From contig NW_023503292.1 of NCBI RefSeq assembly GCF_014529535.1, positions 2,744,738-2,808,737 on the forward strand: a stretch of DNA of 64,000 bases. Direction: 5' to 3'. Numbering within the stretch: position 1 is the stretch's first letter; each line of letters opens with the position of its first letter. The DNA comes from Bradysia coprophila. Lineage: Eukaryota > Arthropoda > Insecta > Diptera > Sciaridae. The position numbers were made by a program, and so were the translations under genes. The notes under the pieces were generated by a model, which saw only the letters and a list, made by a program, of their open reading frames with translations, did not search any database and was not told the origin of the DNA. Below are positions 1 through 10,663 of this stretch, one piece after another.

Positions 1-1002
1 AGGCACTAGGACCTTTGAATTTTTAAACTGATGAAAAAGAAGAGAAGCCTATTTTACAATCCATGCACGACACAAACTTTATGCAATCCCAATGATTGTA
101 TGCGGGCACACAATAATTTGAATTGAAGACATTCAGTTCGAAATAATTATACATGCAAGAGAAGATTGTGTAGAAACGCAAAGGAAAATCGATAAAGTGT
201 GAATAAACGAAACAAAGATAAATTTACCACTTTGCCAATTTATTATTATTTTGGCAATTTAACTTTGGCGATTCTTCACGGGAAAGAATAAGTTGTTGCG
301 AATCTGCGAGCGAACTTCCGTTTCATTAAAAAAAGCCTTTAATTTTAACAGAACGAAATGATGAAGACTTCCATTGGACGGCTCCAAAGATTAATACCTT
401 TGGAAAACCCGAAAACTATATTTCTTCGACTGTACTCGCTCTGCTACTGCTGAAAATTCCAACAATCTAAAACTTGGTATACGGGACAATTATTCATTTC
501 TCTAACGCACTGAATGGAACGTTGAACTTTTGACATTTTTTGTATTTAGATTAAGAGTGTTATTGTAAACAAAAAAATGTTCTACACTATTGCCGAATTT
601 TCAAGTTTTATACTTTTAATTTATACTTCAATTACGACTACGACCCAAAATCAACCCAAAAGCATACCTTTTTCGTGAGAGAATTGAGAAAAAATGACAT
701 GAGAAGAAAAGAGAGGCATATAGAGACGTATAGTCTTTTTTATGTTTGACTGTTCTTTGAAAATCAGAAAACCATTAATTAAAAATATAAATGTTATATA
801 TATAACTAATAATATCTCTTGATGTTTGAATTGTCCATTGCTTGCAATCCTAGTTTTGTATTAATTTGTGTAATGAATGAAATGTTACTTGATGACTAGG
901 ATTTTTCTACTTTAACTATAATATAATAATGTGTAATAAAGTATTTTTTCAGCTTAGAGATACTAGAATCGAATTGGATTTGAAATAAAAAAATTTTTGA
1001 TG
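1..1002. other. AT-rich non-coding sequence
   Basis: No recognisable gene, repeat family or RNA was seen here. The stretch is AT-rich with many stop codons in all frames. Confidence 0.5.
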
Positions 1003-1075
1003 TGCACGGGTGAGGCACGAACTCACAATAAAGTAGCTCCTTAGAATTGTTACAAACTGGAGCTACGCAGGTCAC
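1003..1075 (-). other. tRNA-like sequence (pseudo-tRNA or SINE head)
   Basis: On the minus strand a perfect T-arm can be read: GTGAG, the seven-base loop TTCGTGC, then CTCAC, followed by CCGTGC. Upstream on that strand GCGTAGCTC resembles a D-arm/A-box. The acceptor stem does not pair and no normal anticodon arm is visible, because TAGCTCC and GGAGCTA pair instead. It is therefore more likely a decayed tRNA or the tRNA-derived head of a SINE than a working tRNA. Confidence 0.3.
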
Positions 1076-1195
1076 TTGTTGTGTTTTATTTTTTTGAAAA
1101 ATAAATGAAATGAAATGAAATAAATGTTATTATTTTACGATAGTGTAGAATAATTGTTTGCTTAGAATTATGCTGTCTATCGAAATTATTGACTA

Positions 1196-2400
1196 GTTTC
1201 TAAACTGAGACGGATAAGGCTGCCAGCTAACTACAGGTTGATTTCTTTAGATGTTGTTTCGTTATTTACCAACATCCCTAACGAGCTTGTCTATGCTGCT
1301 GTTCACAAACGCTGGACCAAAATCAAGAAATTCACCAACCTCCCCAATGAATCAATGATCAATTCTATCGACAAATATTTGGTTCACCAATGGGTTCGCC
1401 TGCCAGTCCAGTATTTGCAGATTTAGTACTCGAAATCTTGGAAGATGATGTTATCAAGAAACTGGGTTTCAAATTACCCTTTTTCTGGCGTTATGTCGAT
1501 GACATTCTCACTGCGGTTCCCGTTGACAAAGTCGAAGAAATTGTTTCAAAATTTAACGAGTATAATGAACATCTACAATTCACTGTAGAGAAGGAAAATA
1601 ATGGAAAAATTTCGTTTTTGGAAGTCATGTGCATTCGAGAAGACAGAAGCGTCAAGACTGATTGGTTTCACAAAGCTACATGGTCCGGTCGATATTTAAA
1701 CTTTAAATCGCATCTTCCAATGAGTTATAAACGAAACACCGTTACATTACTTGCTAAGAAAATTTTGGAATTATCCGAGCCTGAATATCATGACAAGAAT
1801 TTCGATTTGCTAAAAACGACGTTAAGAGACAATTTGTATCCGGTTAAACTAATAGAAGAGTTATTCAAGTCTGTACGAGATAAGTTTGCTGCTCATACTA
1901 TTGACAAATTGGATCGAAAAGAGAAATTACCAATTGTTGATATACCTTATGTTAAAGGCCTTTTCGAAAAGCTGAAATCGGTCTGCAAAGATGACTGATT
2001 GTTAGTTGGCAAAAGTAACAACAATCTGAAGATGTCCTTGTTTAGCAAGCTTAAAGACAGCACCCCGAAACTGCTGCAATCCGAATTGATTTACCGTATT
2101 CCATGTACTTGTGGTTTCAACTATACCGGGACCACTAAACAGTATTTGAAAGAACGTATTTATCAACACAAATATAATATCAGCATTAAGAACAAAGGAC
2201 ATAGTGCGTTGTGTGAACATGCTATTGAATGTAATCATACTCCTCTTTGGAATCGTGCAAAAATTGTTCATCGAGAGAGTTACAGGAAGAAAAGAGAAGT
2301 GCTGGAGATGATTGCCATAAAGAGAACGAAGAATTGTCTTAACAAACAAACGGACTCTATAATGTTGTCTGCAACGTATAACAACATTATCGGTGTGTGA
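1196..2400 (+). pseudogene. Penelope-like element: reverse transcriptase plus GIY-YIG endonuclease, broken
   Basis: This is the coding remnant of a Penelope-like retroelement. The reading begins with KLRRIRLPANYR and the motif SLDVVSLFTNIP (1238 onward), typical of Penelope RTs. It then shifts frame near 1390-1426 to GSPASPVFADLVLE and the catalytic YVDD of FWRYVDDIL. An in-frame TGA at 1996-1998 separates the RT from a C-terminal segment (1999-2400) with IYRIPCTCG and YTGTTKQYLKERIYQHK. That segment matches the GIY-YIG endonuclease Penelope elements use for target cleavage. The N-terminal part of the RT is missing, so the copy is 5'-truncated as well as frameshifted and stopped. No pseudo-LTR was found. 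The family call is from motifs seen; inactivity follows from the breaks. Confidence 0.85.
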
Positions 2401-3099
2401 TGCGTTGTGTTGAATGACGATTTTGTAATTTTCTGTTGCTGTGTTGATGTTTTCTAATTACTTGGACTTTATATGATTTTAGATTGTCATTTAGTCGTTT
2501 GACTGTTTTCGGTCTCTTTTTGATAAGAGAAGAGATTTCGTTTTGACCACCGATGTTATGTAAGATTGTCGATTTACCGAATTTGATTTTTATTTAGTTC
2601 TAATGTAAAGGAATTTGTCAATTTATTTTATAATTGGAGATACTGTGACGATGATGTAATTTACTTTAGAATTTGATTTTTGACTTTGAGGTAATTTTAC
2701 ATTTAAACAAAAGTTGTATTGTGTCCAGTGCGCTGATATTTTTTTTATTTCAAACAAATATAGACTGGACGTAAAGTTTCACCGGGTTGCAGATTCATTG
2801 ACCTTCTAATGTGTTGAAAATGGTACGAGGAAAACCATTTTTTTTAATTTTTCACAGAATTTATGCAAAAACGGTTCCAAATCGTTCTTACTATTGATGG
2901 CGTGAACAATGCAGCAATTCTACTCGTTTGAAAGCTCTTGAAATTCCCTTTAAAATGAGCTACGACACGATTATTTTGCTTCCCAGTCACAGATTTTAGA
3001 AAGCATTAACTCAAAAAATTTTTTGGAAAAGTCATGGTCGGGAACACTTTTTGTAATTTTTCATCGGTGAGTCGCATTTTTTTTTATTTTATCTCCTGT
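2401..3099. other. Non-coding sequence after the Penelope remnant
   Basis: AT-rich with long T-runs and no open frame of note. The first few hundred bases could be the 3' untranslated part of the Penelope-like element, but no boundary or target duplication can be seen. Confidence 0.4.
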
Positions 3100-3111
3100 A
3101 ATGTCATAATA

Positions 3112-6100
3112 ACACCGCCAAAGACTGTCCCAAGCCAGTTTGAAAAAGAGTGGAGGGAATGAAGTTTAACGAGGACGTAGCAGTAAATAAGATAGGATTA
3201 GATAGATCAATCTTAAGGTTGAATGGATCGTGAGCTGGAAGCCGAAAGAATTGGGGTTAAGGGACCAACGTTGAGGTGGAACAACACGATCAGGAAGCCA
3301 AAGAATAGAACGATCCCAGAATTCTTATTAGCTACTAGGTTAAGCTTTTAAAGGACGAATAACCTTTTGCTCAGATAGGTTCAAAAGAATGGGCAAAGCT
3401 TTATGGAAAAGAATGTTCAAAAAGAGTAACACTACCCCGTCGGGCACTGTGCACTTTGATTTGTCCCGGAACGTGCAGAAATGTGCGGGTCAGAGCTCGA
3501 GGATTACCGGGGGCGAGCAAAGTAAAGCTTTCATACTCACCAACCCGCAGTAGCAAGCGTGGTGTTTTAATGCTAAAAACCTTCAAACGAAGCCATAACG
3601 AATTATACATTGCCACATATAATGCCAGAACATTGTCGTCAAGACAAAAAATGCAAGAAATGGAAGAAGAGCTAGAAAAGATAAAATGGGATGTTGTGGG
3701 AGTGAGCGAAGTGAGAAAACCTGGAGAGGAATGCCTGAAATTACAATCAGGGCATACATTCTTCTACCGAGGAAGTGACAGTCAGATGCTGATGCACGGT
3801 GTCGGATTGTTCATAAACAAGCGGTGGTCGGATCGCATAATTCACACGAAAAGCATATCCGATCGAGTGATATACGTAAGCCTGAAGATAAATAACAGAT
3901 ACAGTGTCAAATTAATTCAGGTTTACGCACCCACGTCCACTCATGATGACGAAGAAGTAGAAAGATTCTATGAAGATGTCGAGAAAGCTCTGGACGAAAA
4001 CCCTTCACATTACCAATATCTAATCGGTGATTTCAATGCGAAGCTGGGAAAACGAGAAGAAGACTCCGAAGTTTCTGTTGGTAGTTTTAGCAACGACCAA
4101 AGAAATGAGCGTGGAAATACTTTACTCAACTTCTTACAGCAACACAATTTGTACGCAATGAATTCATTTTTTGCAGGAAAGCCTCAACGGAAATGGACTT
4201 GGGCTAGTGCAGATGGTGTAACGAAAAATGAGATCGATTACATCATAACTGGCTGTAAGTCAACCGTTAAGAACGTTACGGTCCTAAACAATTTTTCAAC
4301 CGGTAGTGATCACCGAATGGTTCGTGCAAGAGTCACGTTAAATACCAGATTTCAAAGATCACAACTAGTTCAGAAAAGTGAAAGGATTGACGTACAACGG
4401 CTTTACACACAAAATGAAGAATTTGCTACGAAAATGACTGCCGAATTAGATAACGTCAACAATCAATGTGAAACATTGGACGAATTGAATACCAAAATCG
4501 TCGATACAATAATGGGTTTCATGAAATCCAAATGCAAATCCGTCCAAGGGAAAGAATCAAAACTCAGCAGAGAAACATTAGACCTGATCGCAAGCAGAGC
4601 AGAGTTGGTAAAAAACGGAGGACGAGATTCGGTGGAATACCGGAACCTGTCTAAAAGTATCAACAGAGCAAGGAGATCAGATGAAAGAAAATATAATGTC
4701 CAATTGGCTCAAAACATAATTGAAGCTAACTGCAATATGAAAGTCCTACGGAGAAAAATGACAAACGCCAAAAAAGAAATCTTCAAATTACGAGACAAAA
4801 CAGGAACGATCCAAACGGATCGAAATGCGATATTAAACATTGCAACAGAATTTTATGAGAATTTGTTTTCTTCAGCAAGACAGAGCACAACGGAAGAAAC
4901 CGAAGATAGACCAATAATAAGAAACGTGGGATCGGAGGATATGCCCGACATAACTGTTGATGAAGTCAAAGCTGCAGTAGCCGAGATGAAAAACAAAAAG
5001 TCTCCCGGAGAAGATGGTGTTCCAGTGGAAGCCATTAAACTAGGTGGAGACTCATTATTAAAGGCAATCACGGCTTTGTTTAATCGATGTCTCCAATGGG
5101 AAGAAGTACCAGAAGCCTGGGAAAATGCGGTAATTACATTGCTGCATAAAAAAGGAGACATAACAAAGCTGGAAAATTACCGACCCATAAGCCTATTGTC
5201 AACACTCTACAAGTTGTTTATGAAAATCATTACGAAGAGGAACACTAACAAGTTCGACTTCTACCAACCTGTTGAACAAGCTGCTTTCAGATCTGGTTTC
5301 AGCACAAACGACCATTTGCAGGTGATGAGAACGCTTATTGAGAAGTGTCGTGAATACAACATCGACATAGTCTTGCTATTCATAGACTTCGAAAAAGCTT
5401 TCGATTCAGTGGAAACATGGTCGATATTGGACGCATTAGACGAATGTAGAGTAGACTCAAGGTACTCCAACACAATTCGATATGTGTACAAAAATGCTAC
5501 TTCATGTATAAAACTTCATAAGAGCACGGAGAAATTCAGAATTGGCCGAGGTGTAAGGCAGGGTGACACCATTTCACCGAAATTATTCACGGCGATTCTG
5601 CAGAGTATTTTTAGGAAGTTAAACTGGAGTAAAATGGGAATAAAGATAAATGGAGAGTACCTGAGCAATCTCCGCTTCGCTGATGACATTGTACCGATAG
5701 CAGCGAATCTAGGTCAGGCTCAGCTTATGCTACAACAGTTAAGTGAAGAGGCGAGCAAAGTTGGCCTCAAGATGAACTTATCGAAAACAAAAGTCATGAC
5801 CAACATCGGGGACGATAGAGAAATCAAAATTGGTGACACTGACAGCTATGTATATCTAGGACATAAACTGAAGTTAGGTCTGGACAACCAAACTGCAGAA
5901 ATAAGACGTAGGATTGGTCTTGCATGGGCAGCGTTCGGAAAACTCAGACTAATTTTCAAAAGCAAAATGAATAATAGTCTGAAACGCAAAGTTTTCGACA
6001 CTTGTGTCCTTCCAGTGCTCACTTATGGAGCGGAAACGTTAACTTTAACAAAAGCATCCGAAGATAAATTGAGAGTGACACAAAGAGCCATGGAACGGAG

Positions 6101-6451
6101 TATGCTTGGAATAACACTCAGAGACAGAATGACGAATCAATGGATTCGACAACAAACCAGGGTCGTTGATGTCATGGAAAGAATAGCATCTCTGAAATGG
6201 AGCTGGGCGGGACATATTGCAAGAAGGACAGATGAACGTTGGACCAAAAAGATCATGAACTGGCGACCATATAAAAGACGAGCTATAGGTAGACCACCAG
6301 AGAGATGGACAAACGGAATTAAGAATATTGCAGGTACAAACTGGCAGCAAATGGCAATGGATCGTACGAAATGGAAAGAAGTTGGAGAGGCCTACATCCA
6401 GCAGTGGATCAAGCAGTGGATAGAAACAGGCTGAAAAAGAAGAAAAAGAAG
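3112..6451 (+). mobile_element. Full-length RTE-clade LINE (3.34 kb) with 12-bp target duplication
   Basis: The element lies between two exact copies of AATGTCATAATA (3100-3111 and 6452-6463), which I read as the target-site duplication. It has about 344 bp of 5' leader, one long ORF, almost no 3' UTR, and a tail of GAAAAAGAA-type repeats instead of poly(A), as is usual for RTE elements. Length fits a complete RTE. Five further near-identical pieces occur in the window at 7582, 21059, 25493, 42600 and 63010, all 5'-truncated or broken. Compared with them this copy lacks 15 bp after 5839 (the codons for VIERV) and carries a 12-bp duplication near 6410 that makes QQWIKQWIE. Confidence 0.9.
3456..6434 (+). 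CDS. RTE LINE ORF: APE endonuclease plus reverse transcriptase, 992 aa
   Basis: The ORF encodes the target-primed reverse transcription protein of an RTE retrotransposon. Residues about 50-285 form an apurinic-type endonuclease, with the catalytic glutamate region VGVSEVRKPGEE, the motif IGDFNAKLG (about residue 190) and GSDHR (about 283). This domain is often annotated as craniofacial development protein 2-like in insect genomes. The RT core follows (about 500-790), with FIDFEKAFDSVE, GVRQGDTISPKLF and the catalytic FADD at about 740. The C-terminus carries the RTE tail with AGHIARRTDERW and GRPPERW. The frame is uninterrupted. The true start is uncertain, because the first methionine gives about 38 poorly conserved residues before MLKTFKRSHNE at 3570. 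Whether it is still active cannot be told: a 5-codon deletion (VIERV) lies just before DSYVYLGHK. Confidence 0.9.
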   Translation: MICPGTCRNVRVRARGLPGASKVKLSYSPTRSSKRGVLMLKTFKRSHNELYIATYNARTLSSRQKMQEMEEELEKIKWDVVGVSEVRKPGEECLKLQSGHTFFYRGSDSQMLMHGVGLFINKRWSDRIIHTKSISDRVIYVSLKINNRYSVKLIQVYAPTSTHDDEEVERFYEDVEKALDENPSHYQYLIGDFNAKLGKREEDSEVSVGSFSNDQRNERGNTLLNFLQQHNLYAMNSFFAGKPQRKWTWASADGVTKNEIDYIITGCKSTVKNVTVLNNFSTGSDHRMVRARVTLNTRFQRSQLVQKSERIDVQRLYTQNEEFATKMTAELDNVNNQCETLDELNTKIVDTIMGFMKSKCKSVQGKESKLSRETLDLIASRAELVKNGGRDSVEYRNLSKSINRARRSDERKYNVQLAQNIIEANCNMKVLRRKMTNAKKEIFKLRDKTGTIQTDRNAILNIATEFYENLFSSARQSTTEETEDRPIIRNVGSEDMPDITVDEVKAAVAEMKNKKSPGEDGVPVEAIKLGGDSLLKAITALFNRCLQWEEVPEAWENAVITLLHKKGDITKLENYRPISLLSTLYKLFMKIITKRNTNKFDFYQPVEQAAFRSGFSTNDHLQVMRTLIEKCREYNIDIVLLFIDFEKAFDSVETWSILDALDECRVDSRYSNTIRYVYKNATSCIKLHKSTEKFRIGRGVRQGDTISPKLFTAILQSIFRKLNWSKMGIKINGEYLSNLRFADDIVPIAANLGQAQLMLQQLSEEASKVGLKMNLSKTKVMTNIGDDREIKIGDTDSYVYLGHKLKLGLDNQTAEIRRRIGLAWAAFGKLRLIFKSKMNNSLKRKVFDTCVLPVLTYGAETLTLTKASEDKLRVTQRAMERSMLGITLRDRMTNQWIRQQTRVVDVMERIASLKWSWAGHIARRTDERWTKKIMNWRPYKRRAIGRPPERWTNGIKNIAGTNWQQMAMDRTKWKEVGEAYIQQWIKQWIETG

Positions 6452-6623
6452 AATGTCATAATATTCACAATTTGAGTGTCACTTTCAGAATCAAAATGGG
6501 CTAGATTTAAACACGTCATTCACAGAACGTACGTTTATTAACTGAAAATTTCGATACATGGTCATTTGCGCACGGCTAACTTCGATAATTTCACATTTAT
6601 TCACGGAAAACTTCGATAATTTC

Positions 6624-6765
6624 CAGTGCCGGACTGGCTCAAAAAAGCCCTTCGGGCGTTGTATGGAGAAATTTTTCAAAAAGCTCTTTGTTGTCATTTA
6701 TCCATACAAAAATCAAAAGGCCCTTCGGGAATCGCCCGAACGCCCATAGGGCCAGTGCGGCACTG
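6624..6765. mobile_element. hAT-type MITE, 142 bp (CAGTGCCGGACTGG family, copy 1)
   Basis: Terminal inverted repeats start CAGTGCCGGACTGGC and end with the near-complement. The flanks are an exact 8-bp duplication, ATAATTTC (6616-6623 and 6766-6773). An 8-bp duplication with CAG-type ends is the mark of hAT elements. There is no coding capacity. Copies 2 and 3 lie at 16837 and 34494. Confidence 0.88.
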
Positions 6766-6936
6766 ATAATTTCTCATTTATTCACTGAAAATTGACAAAT
6801 TCTTGACAGTGTACTAGATGTGTGTTTTATTTGTGGGGAATATGAATGAGTGACGGTGTCATGGCGTGTTTATGTTTCAGTTTGATTTTTGAAATTTGTT
6901 TTTTATGGTGATTATGACATTACAGGAGATAAAACC

Positions 6937-7055
6937 TTGTTCCTAGCACGGTAGTAAATGGGGTTTTTGCGCACACGATGTGTTGCCGAACTCGCTTCGC
7001 TCGTATCGGCAATCTCACATCTAGTGCGCAAAACAATCCCATTTACTACCTTAGT
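6937..7055. repeat. Foldback with GAGCGAAGCGAG-type hairpin tip
   Basis: CTAGCACGGTAGTAAATGGG on the left pairs with CCCATTTACTACCTTAG on the right. The centre holds a second hairpin around CGCTTCGCTCG flanked by GATGTG and CACATC. Similar hairpin tips recur at 32272, 48797 and 49240. Confidence 0.65.
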
Positions 7056-7078
7056 ATGAAAATAGCTATTAAAGTAAG

Positions 7079-7343
7079 GTCGAAGCATTATAATTTGATC
7101 GATTCTATTCATTTTTAAATAATTGTAGTTTTCGAAGAAATCATTTCGAAAACATTACAGTATAAAAGCTTACACATGCGCATTACAGCTGTTTACTCGC
7201 GGTATACCTGCGGGTAATCCGTTCAAATGCACGCTTCTAAGCTTTTATACTGTAATGTTTTCGAAATGATTTCTTCGAAAACTACAATTATTTAAAAATT
7301 AATTAAATGAGTAGAATCGATCAAATTATAATGCTCCGACTTT
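7079..7343. repeat. Foldback element with ~95-bp arms
   Basis: The arm GTCGAAGCATTATAATTTGA... (from 7079) reappears inverted, ending ...TTATAATGCTCCGAC at about 7343. The pairing includes the long stretch around TTTTCGAAGAAATCATTTCG. The loop (about 7175-7235) holds no ORF. It is a non-autonomous inverted-repeat element; no target duplication is clear. Confidence 0.75.
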
Positions 7344-7571
7344 ATGCCAAATTGAAGCCACAGTCTCAACGAGTAGTTATCATATACACTTAAGAAATTT
7401 GTTTCAACAATGTCGGCAGAACTGCTCTCACTATGGCTCTGTGACCAAAAAATCGGTTTTCAGAGGTGCGCATAGGAGCTTCGAACTTTAATTTTTTTTT
7501 TTGTTATTTTCGTGATCAATGGACCATTCTACATCGAGCCTACCAGACCTTAAAAAAATAAAAAAAAGACT
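7344..7571. other. Non-coding spacer
   Basis: Short AT-rich stretch without recognisable features, ending in the pre-insertion site of the next RTE copy. Confidence 0.4.
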
Positions 7572-7581
7572 GCAAAACACT

Positions 7582-8568
7582 TCTTCTTCTTCTTCTTCTT
7601 TTTCAGCCTGTTTCTATCCACTGCTGGATGTAGGCCTCTCCAACTTCTTTCCATTTCGTACGATCCATTGCCATTTGCTGCCAGTTTGTACCTGCAATAT
7701 TCTTAATTCCGTTTGTCCATCTCTCTGGTGGTCTACCTATAGCTCGTCTTTTATATGGTCGCCAGTTCATGATCTTTTTGGTCCAACGTTCGTCTGTCCT
7801 TCTTGCAATATGTCCCGCCCAGCTCCATTTCAGAGATGCTATTCTTTCCATGACATCAACGACCCTGGTTTGTTGTCGAATCCATTGATTCGTCATTCTG
7901 TCTCTGAGTGTTATTCCAAGCATACTCCGTTCCATGGCTCTTTGTGTCACTCTCAATTTATCTTCGGATGCTTTTGTTAAAGTTAACGTTTCCGCTCCAT
8001 AAGTGAGCACTGGAAGGACACAAGTGTCGAAAACTTTGCGTTTCAGACTATTATTCATTTTGCTTTTGAAAATTAGTCTGAGTTTTCCGAACGCTGCCCA
8101 TGCAAGACCAATCCTACGTCTTATTTCTGCAGTTTGGTTGTCCAGACCTAACTTCAGTTTATGTCCTAGATATACATAGCTGTCGACTCGTTCAATGACA
8201 GTGTCACCAATTTTGATTTCTCTATCGTCCCCGATGTTGGTCATGACTTTTGTTTTCGATAAGTTCATCTTGAGGCCAACTTTGCTCGCCTCTTCACTTA
8301 ACTGTTGTAGCATAAGCTGAGCCTGACCTAGATTCGCTGCTATCGGTACAATGTCATCAGCGAAGCGGAGATTGCTCAGGTACTCTCCATTTATCTTTAA
8401 TCCCATTTTACTCCAGTTTAACTTCCTAAAAATACTCTGCAGAATCGCCGTGAATAATTTCGGTGAAATGGTGTCACCCTGCCTTACACCTCGGCCAATT
8501 CTGAATTTCTCCGTGCTCTTATGAATTTTTATACATGAAGTAGCATTTTTGTACACATATCGAATTGT
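7582..8568 (-). mobile_element. 5'-truncated RTE LINE copy with 10-bp target duplication
   Basis: The copy lies between two exact GCAAAACACT sequences (7572-7581 and 8569-8578). It starts within the RT domain and runs to the 3' end with the same (TTC)n tail on the plus strand. It keeps the VIERV codons that are absent from the full-length copy at 3112. Confidence 0.9.
7603..8568 (-). pseudogene. RTE ORF fragment, C-terminal RT half
   Basis: The open frame covers about the last 320 codons of the RTE protein, from TIRYVYKNATSC through GVRQGDTISPK, the catalytic FADD, and the C-terminal AGHIARRTDERW tail to the stop. It is intact over that span but lacks the endonuclease and the first RT motifs, so it cannot encode a working protein. 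Confidence 0.9.
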
Positions 8569-8578
8569 GCAAAACACT

Positions 8579-9345
8579 ACACCCTAAATACAATATACCG
8601 TCCAGTTTCAGTATACCACTCAAGAAGTGCGTTGCTAAATTCCTTCATAAATCTATAATATACTACAGCCAGTAAAATTTCCAACAAATAAGCGATCAAT
8701 TAACAGTAACGAATCGAAACACGGAATGCAAATTTTAAATATATAAAAGATAAAATTTGGCAACATTAAAATACAAAACTTACATCTGGCAAAACGTTTT
8801 GTGGTTATGTATGGCAATGAAATATATTCATTTCAATCCCTAAAATTATCCATCATAAAAGGGTACATATCTGTTATTTAATATATATAAGAACGTTGCA
8901 AACGCACACAACATTAAACCTCAGTTGCCTCGTCAGTTGCATTATTACATATACGAGAGTACACGACCACATACCCTATATATTGTCACAATAGTTGCAT
9001 TTTTTTCATAGGAAAATACGTTGTAAATAAATGTAACCCTCAACTGCCTTTTATATACGAAAAATGCATTGTCCTTTTGGTTTGAGGGTTTAACAAATAG
9101 GCCTTTTTTCGAGAACAGGGGAGGAGCTGCTGTCTGTTCTTATTTATCAAATAAAATATTACCATTCAAGCACTTAATTTTTATTTATTTAAAAAAGAGG
9201 GACTTTTAAAGCCAAGTCCCCTGAAACATTTACTTTAGTTGATTTGTTGACGTAGAAGTGAGAGCAAGTACGGTTTCGATTCCGGATCGATGATTAACAG
9301 TGATCGAGTACAATAAAGTTAACAAAATAAGAGTAAACATCAAAA
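8579..9345. other. Upstream region of the zinc-finger gene
   Basis: Non-coding, AT-rich. It contains a candidate core promoter at 8884-8927 (separate entry) and probably the 5' leader of the zinc-finger gene. Confidence 0.4.
8884..8927 (+). promoter_or_regulatory. Candidate core promoter (TATA plus TCAGTTG initiator)
   Basis: TATATAAG at 8884 is followed 37 bp later by TCAGTTG (8921), which matches the arthropod initiator. The spacing is somewhat longer than the usual 30 bp, and the start codon is about 420 bp downstream. Assignment to the zinc-finger gene is inference. Confidence 0.3.
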
Positions 9346-10089
9346 ATGCTACCAATACAAAAACCACCGCAAACTTACTCGCGGCTGTTTCGACCATGGG
9401 ATATCAAGTGTAGCCAAAGTATTGAAAAAAGTTCTAATTTAAATGTGAAAGTGGAAACTTCAATTTCGCCGGCTATATATCAAAACAGTGATCAAGATAA
9501 ACTGAACGTTAAGCCCACACATCAAACCGAAAAATTAAATGAGAATGTAATATCATTCGACCTGGACCAACCCAATATGTTTCACAATTATGCGGACGAA
9601 ATTCCAATTGATCCGGGACTATACATTAATTTGCCTAACTGCATCAACAACGCCGATATGCCTTTCGTTGGGTTCGACCCATTCACCGCAAGCGCCATGG
9701 AACAGGAGTATGCTAGAGTATTGGCTGAAGAAGCGCACGCTAAAATGCTGACTGCCCGAAAACAGCGACCAAAGAAATTTAAGTGCCCCCATTGCAGTGT
9801 TGCCTTTTCCAACAACGGACAACTTAAAGGTCATATTAGGATACATACTGGCGAACGTCCATTCAAGTGTGACGAAAGCAATTGTGGCAAAACGTTTACT
9901 CGAAATGAAGAGCTGACTCGACACAAACGAATCCATTCTGGTGCCCGTCCCTATCCGTGCTCAAATTGTGGAAAACGATTCGGCCGACGCGATCATTTGA
10001 AGAAACACACAAAAACGCATTTTGTGCAAGAGAGGTATATGTCGCCAGCCGTGTTTTTGCCACTTTATCCTTATTTGTACGGTTATTAA
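9346..10089 (+). CDS. C2H2 zinc-finger transcription factor, three fingers, 247 aa
   Basis: A probable nuclear DNA-binding protein encoded by one exon. Residues 1-140 are low-complexity and acidic with no recognised domain. Three consecutive C2H2 fingers follow: C147-C150-H163-H167, C175-C180-H193-H197 and C205-C208-H221-H225. They are joined by TGERPF and SGARPY linkers. Helix residues of fingers 2 (RNEELTR) and 3 (RRDHLKK) resemble Sp/KLF and EGR fingers that contact GC-rich DNA; finger 1 (NNGQLKG) does not. The start is supported by the CATCAAAAATG context and the absence of an upstream in-frame continuation. The protein ends 22 residues after the last finger with a hydrophobic, tyrosine-rich tail. 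I cannot name the orthologue. AATAAA lies 150 bp past the stop. Confidence 0.85.
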   Translation: MLPIQKPPQTYSRLFRPWDIKCSQSIEKSSNLNVKVETSISPAIYQNSDQDKLNVKPTHQTEKLNENVISFDLDQPNMFHNYADEIPIDPGLYINLPNCINNADMPFVGFDPFTASAMEQEYARVLAEEAHAKMLTARKQRPKKFKCPHCSVAFSNNGQLKGHIRIHTGERPFKCDESNCGKTFTRNEELTRHKRIHSGARPYPCSNCGKRFGRRDHLKKHTKTHFVQERYMSPAVFLPLYPYLYGY

Positions 10090-10237
10090 GGCAATGTCAT
10101 TCGTTGTTAATCAGACGATTGATCTAAATTTGATATTTAAAAAAATGGTGTCTCCTCTGACTCCTCTGAGACCTATACATCATGTCGAAAATTATAGCAA
10201 TACTTATATAGGTAGAAAGATATAGTCGTATATAGAG

Positions 10238-10243
10238 AATAAA
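10238..10243 (+). terminator. Polyadenylation signal of the zinc-finger gene
   Basis: AATAAA, 149 bp after the stop codon and the first such signal downstream. Confidence 0.45.
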
Positions 10244-10573
10244 AACTGAACTGGAATAGAGTTGACAAATTATGAAGGAAGGATATGTGTGGATTTTTAT
10301 ATTGTGAGCATTTTGAAACTGGTATGGCATAAAAGTGAAATCATGTTTTTGATTGGGCTAACATTTTTGCGGGTATCACATTTCATTACGCAAACAAATC
10401 ACGAAGTTCGTAGGCAGAACATATTGATCCAATCCGACAAAAAAAATGTATTTCACTTTGCTGCTTGTGTGACAGTTTTTTTTTTTTTAAATTAATTATA
10501 CCATGCAAAACAGCTCTCTAGCAACCGCAAACAACGGCAGACTAATTGCTTACAAAATGAGGAGGCCAAAAAT
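10244..10573. other. Non-coding sequence 3' of the zinc-finger gene
   Basis: No feature recognised apart from a long T-run near 10480. Confidence 0.4.
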
Positions 10574-10650
10574 TGCAAGGCTGTTAACTTTGGGGAGGTC
10601 ACGCAAATACAGATATGTGGGTGACACCTCACAGTTGATGATAAAATGAC
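10574..10650. repeat. Single end of a hAT MITE (CAAGGCTGTAAACTTTGG family)
   Basis: GCAAGGCTGTTAACTTTGGG, then GAGGTCACGCA, matches the end of the complete copies at 11189 and 11482. The opposite end is missing. Confidence 0.6.
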
Positions 10651-10663
10651 GTACAAAGTTTGC

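Noticed and set aside
1003..1075. Functional tRNA gene
   Set aside because: Only the T-arm is intact; acceptor stem and anticodon arm do not fold.
7519..7980. Plus-strand ORF reading LPVCTCNILNSVCPSLWW, also present at several other places
   Set aside because: Antisense shadow of the RTE C-terminal coding region, recurring wherever that element occurs.
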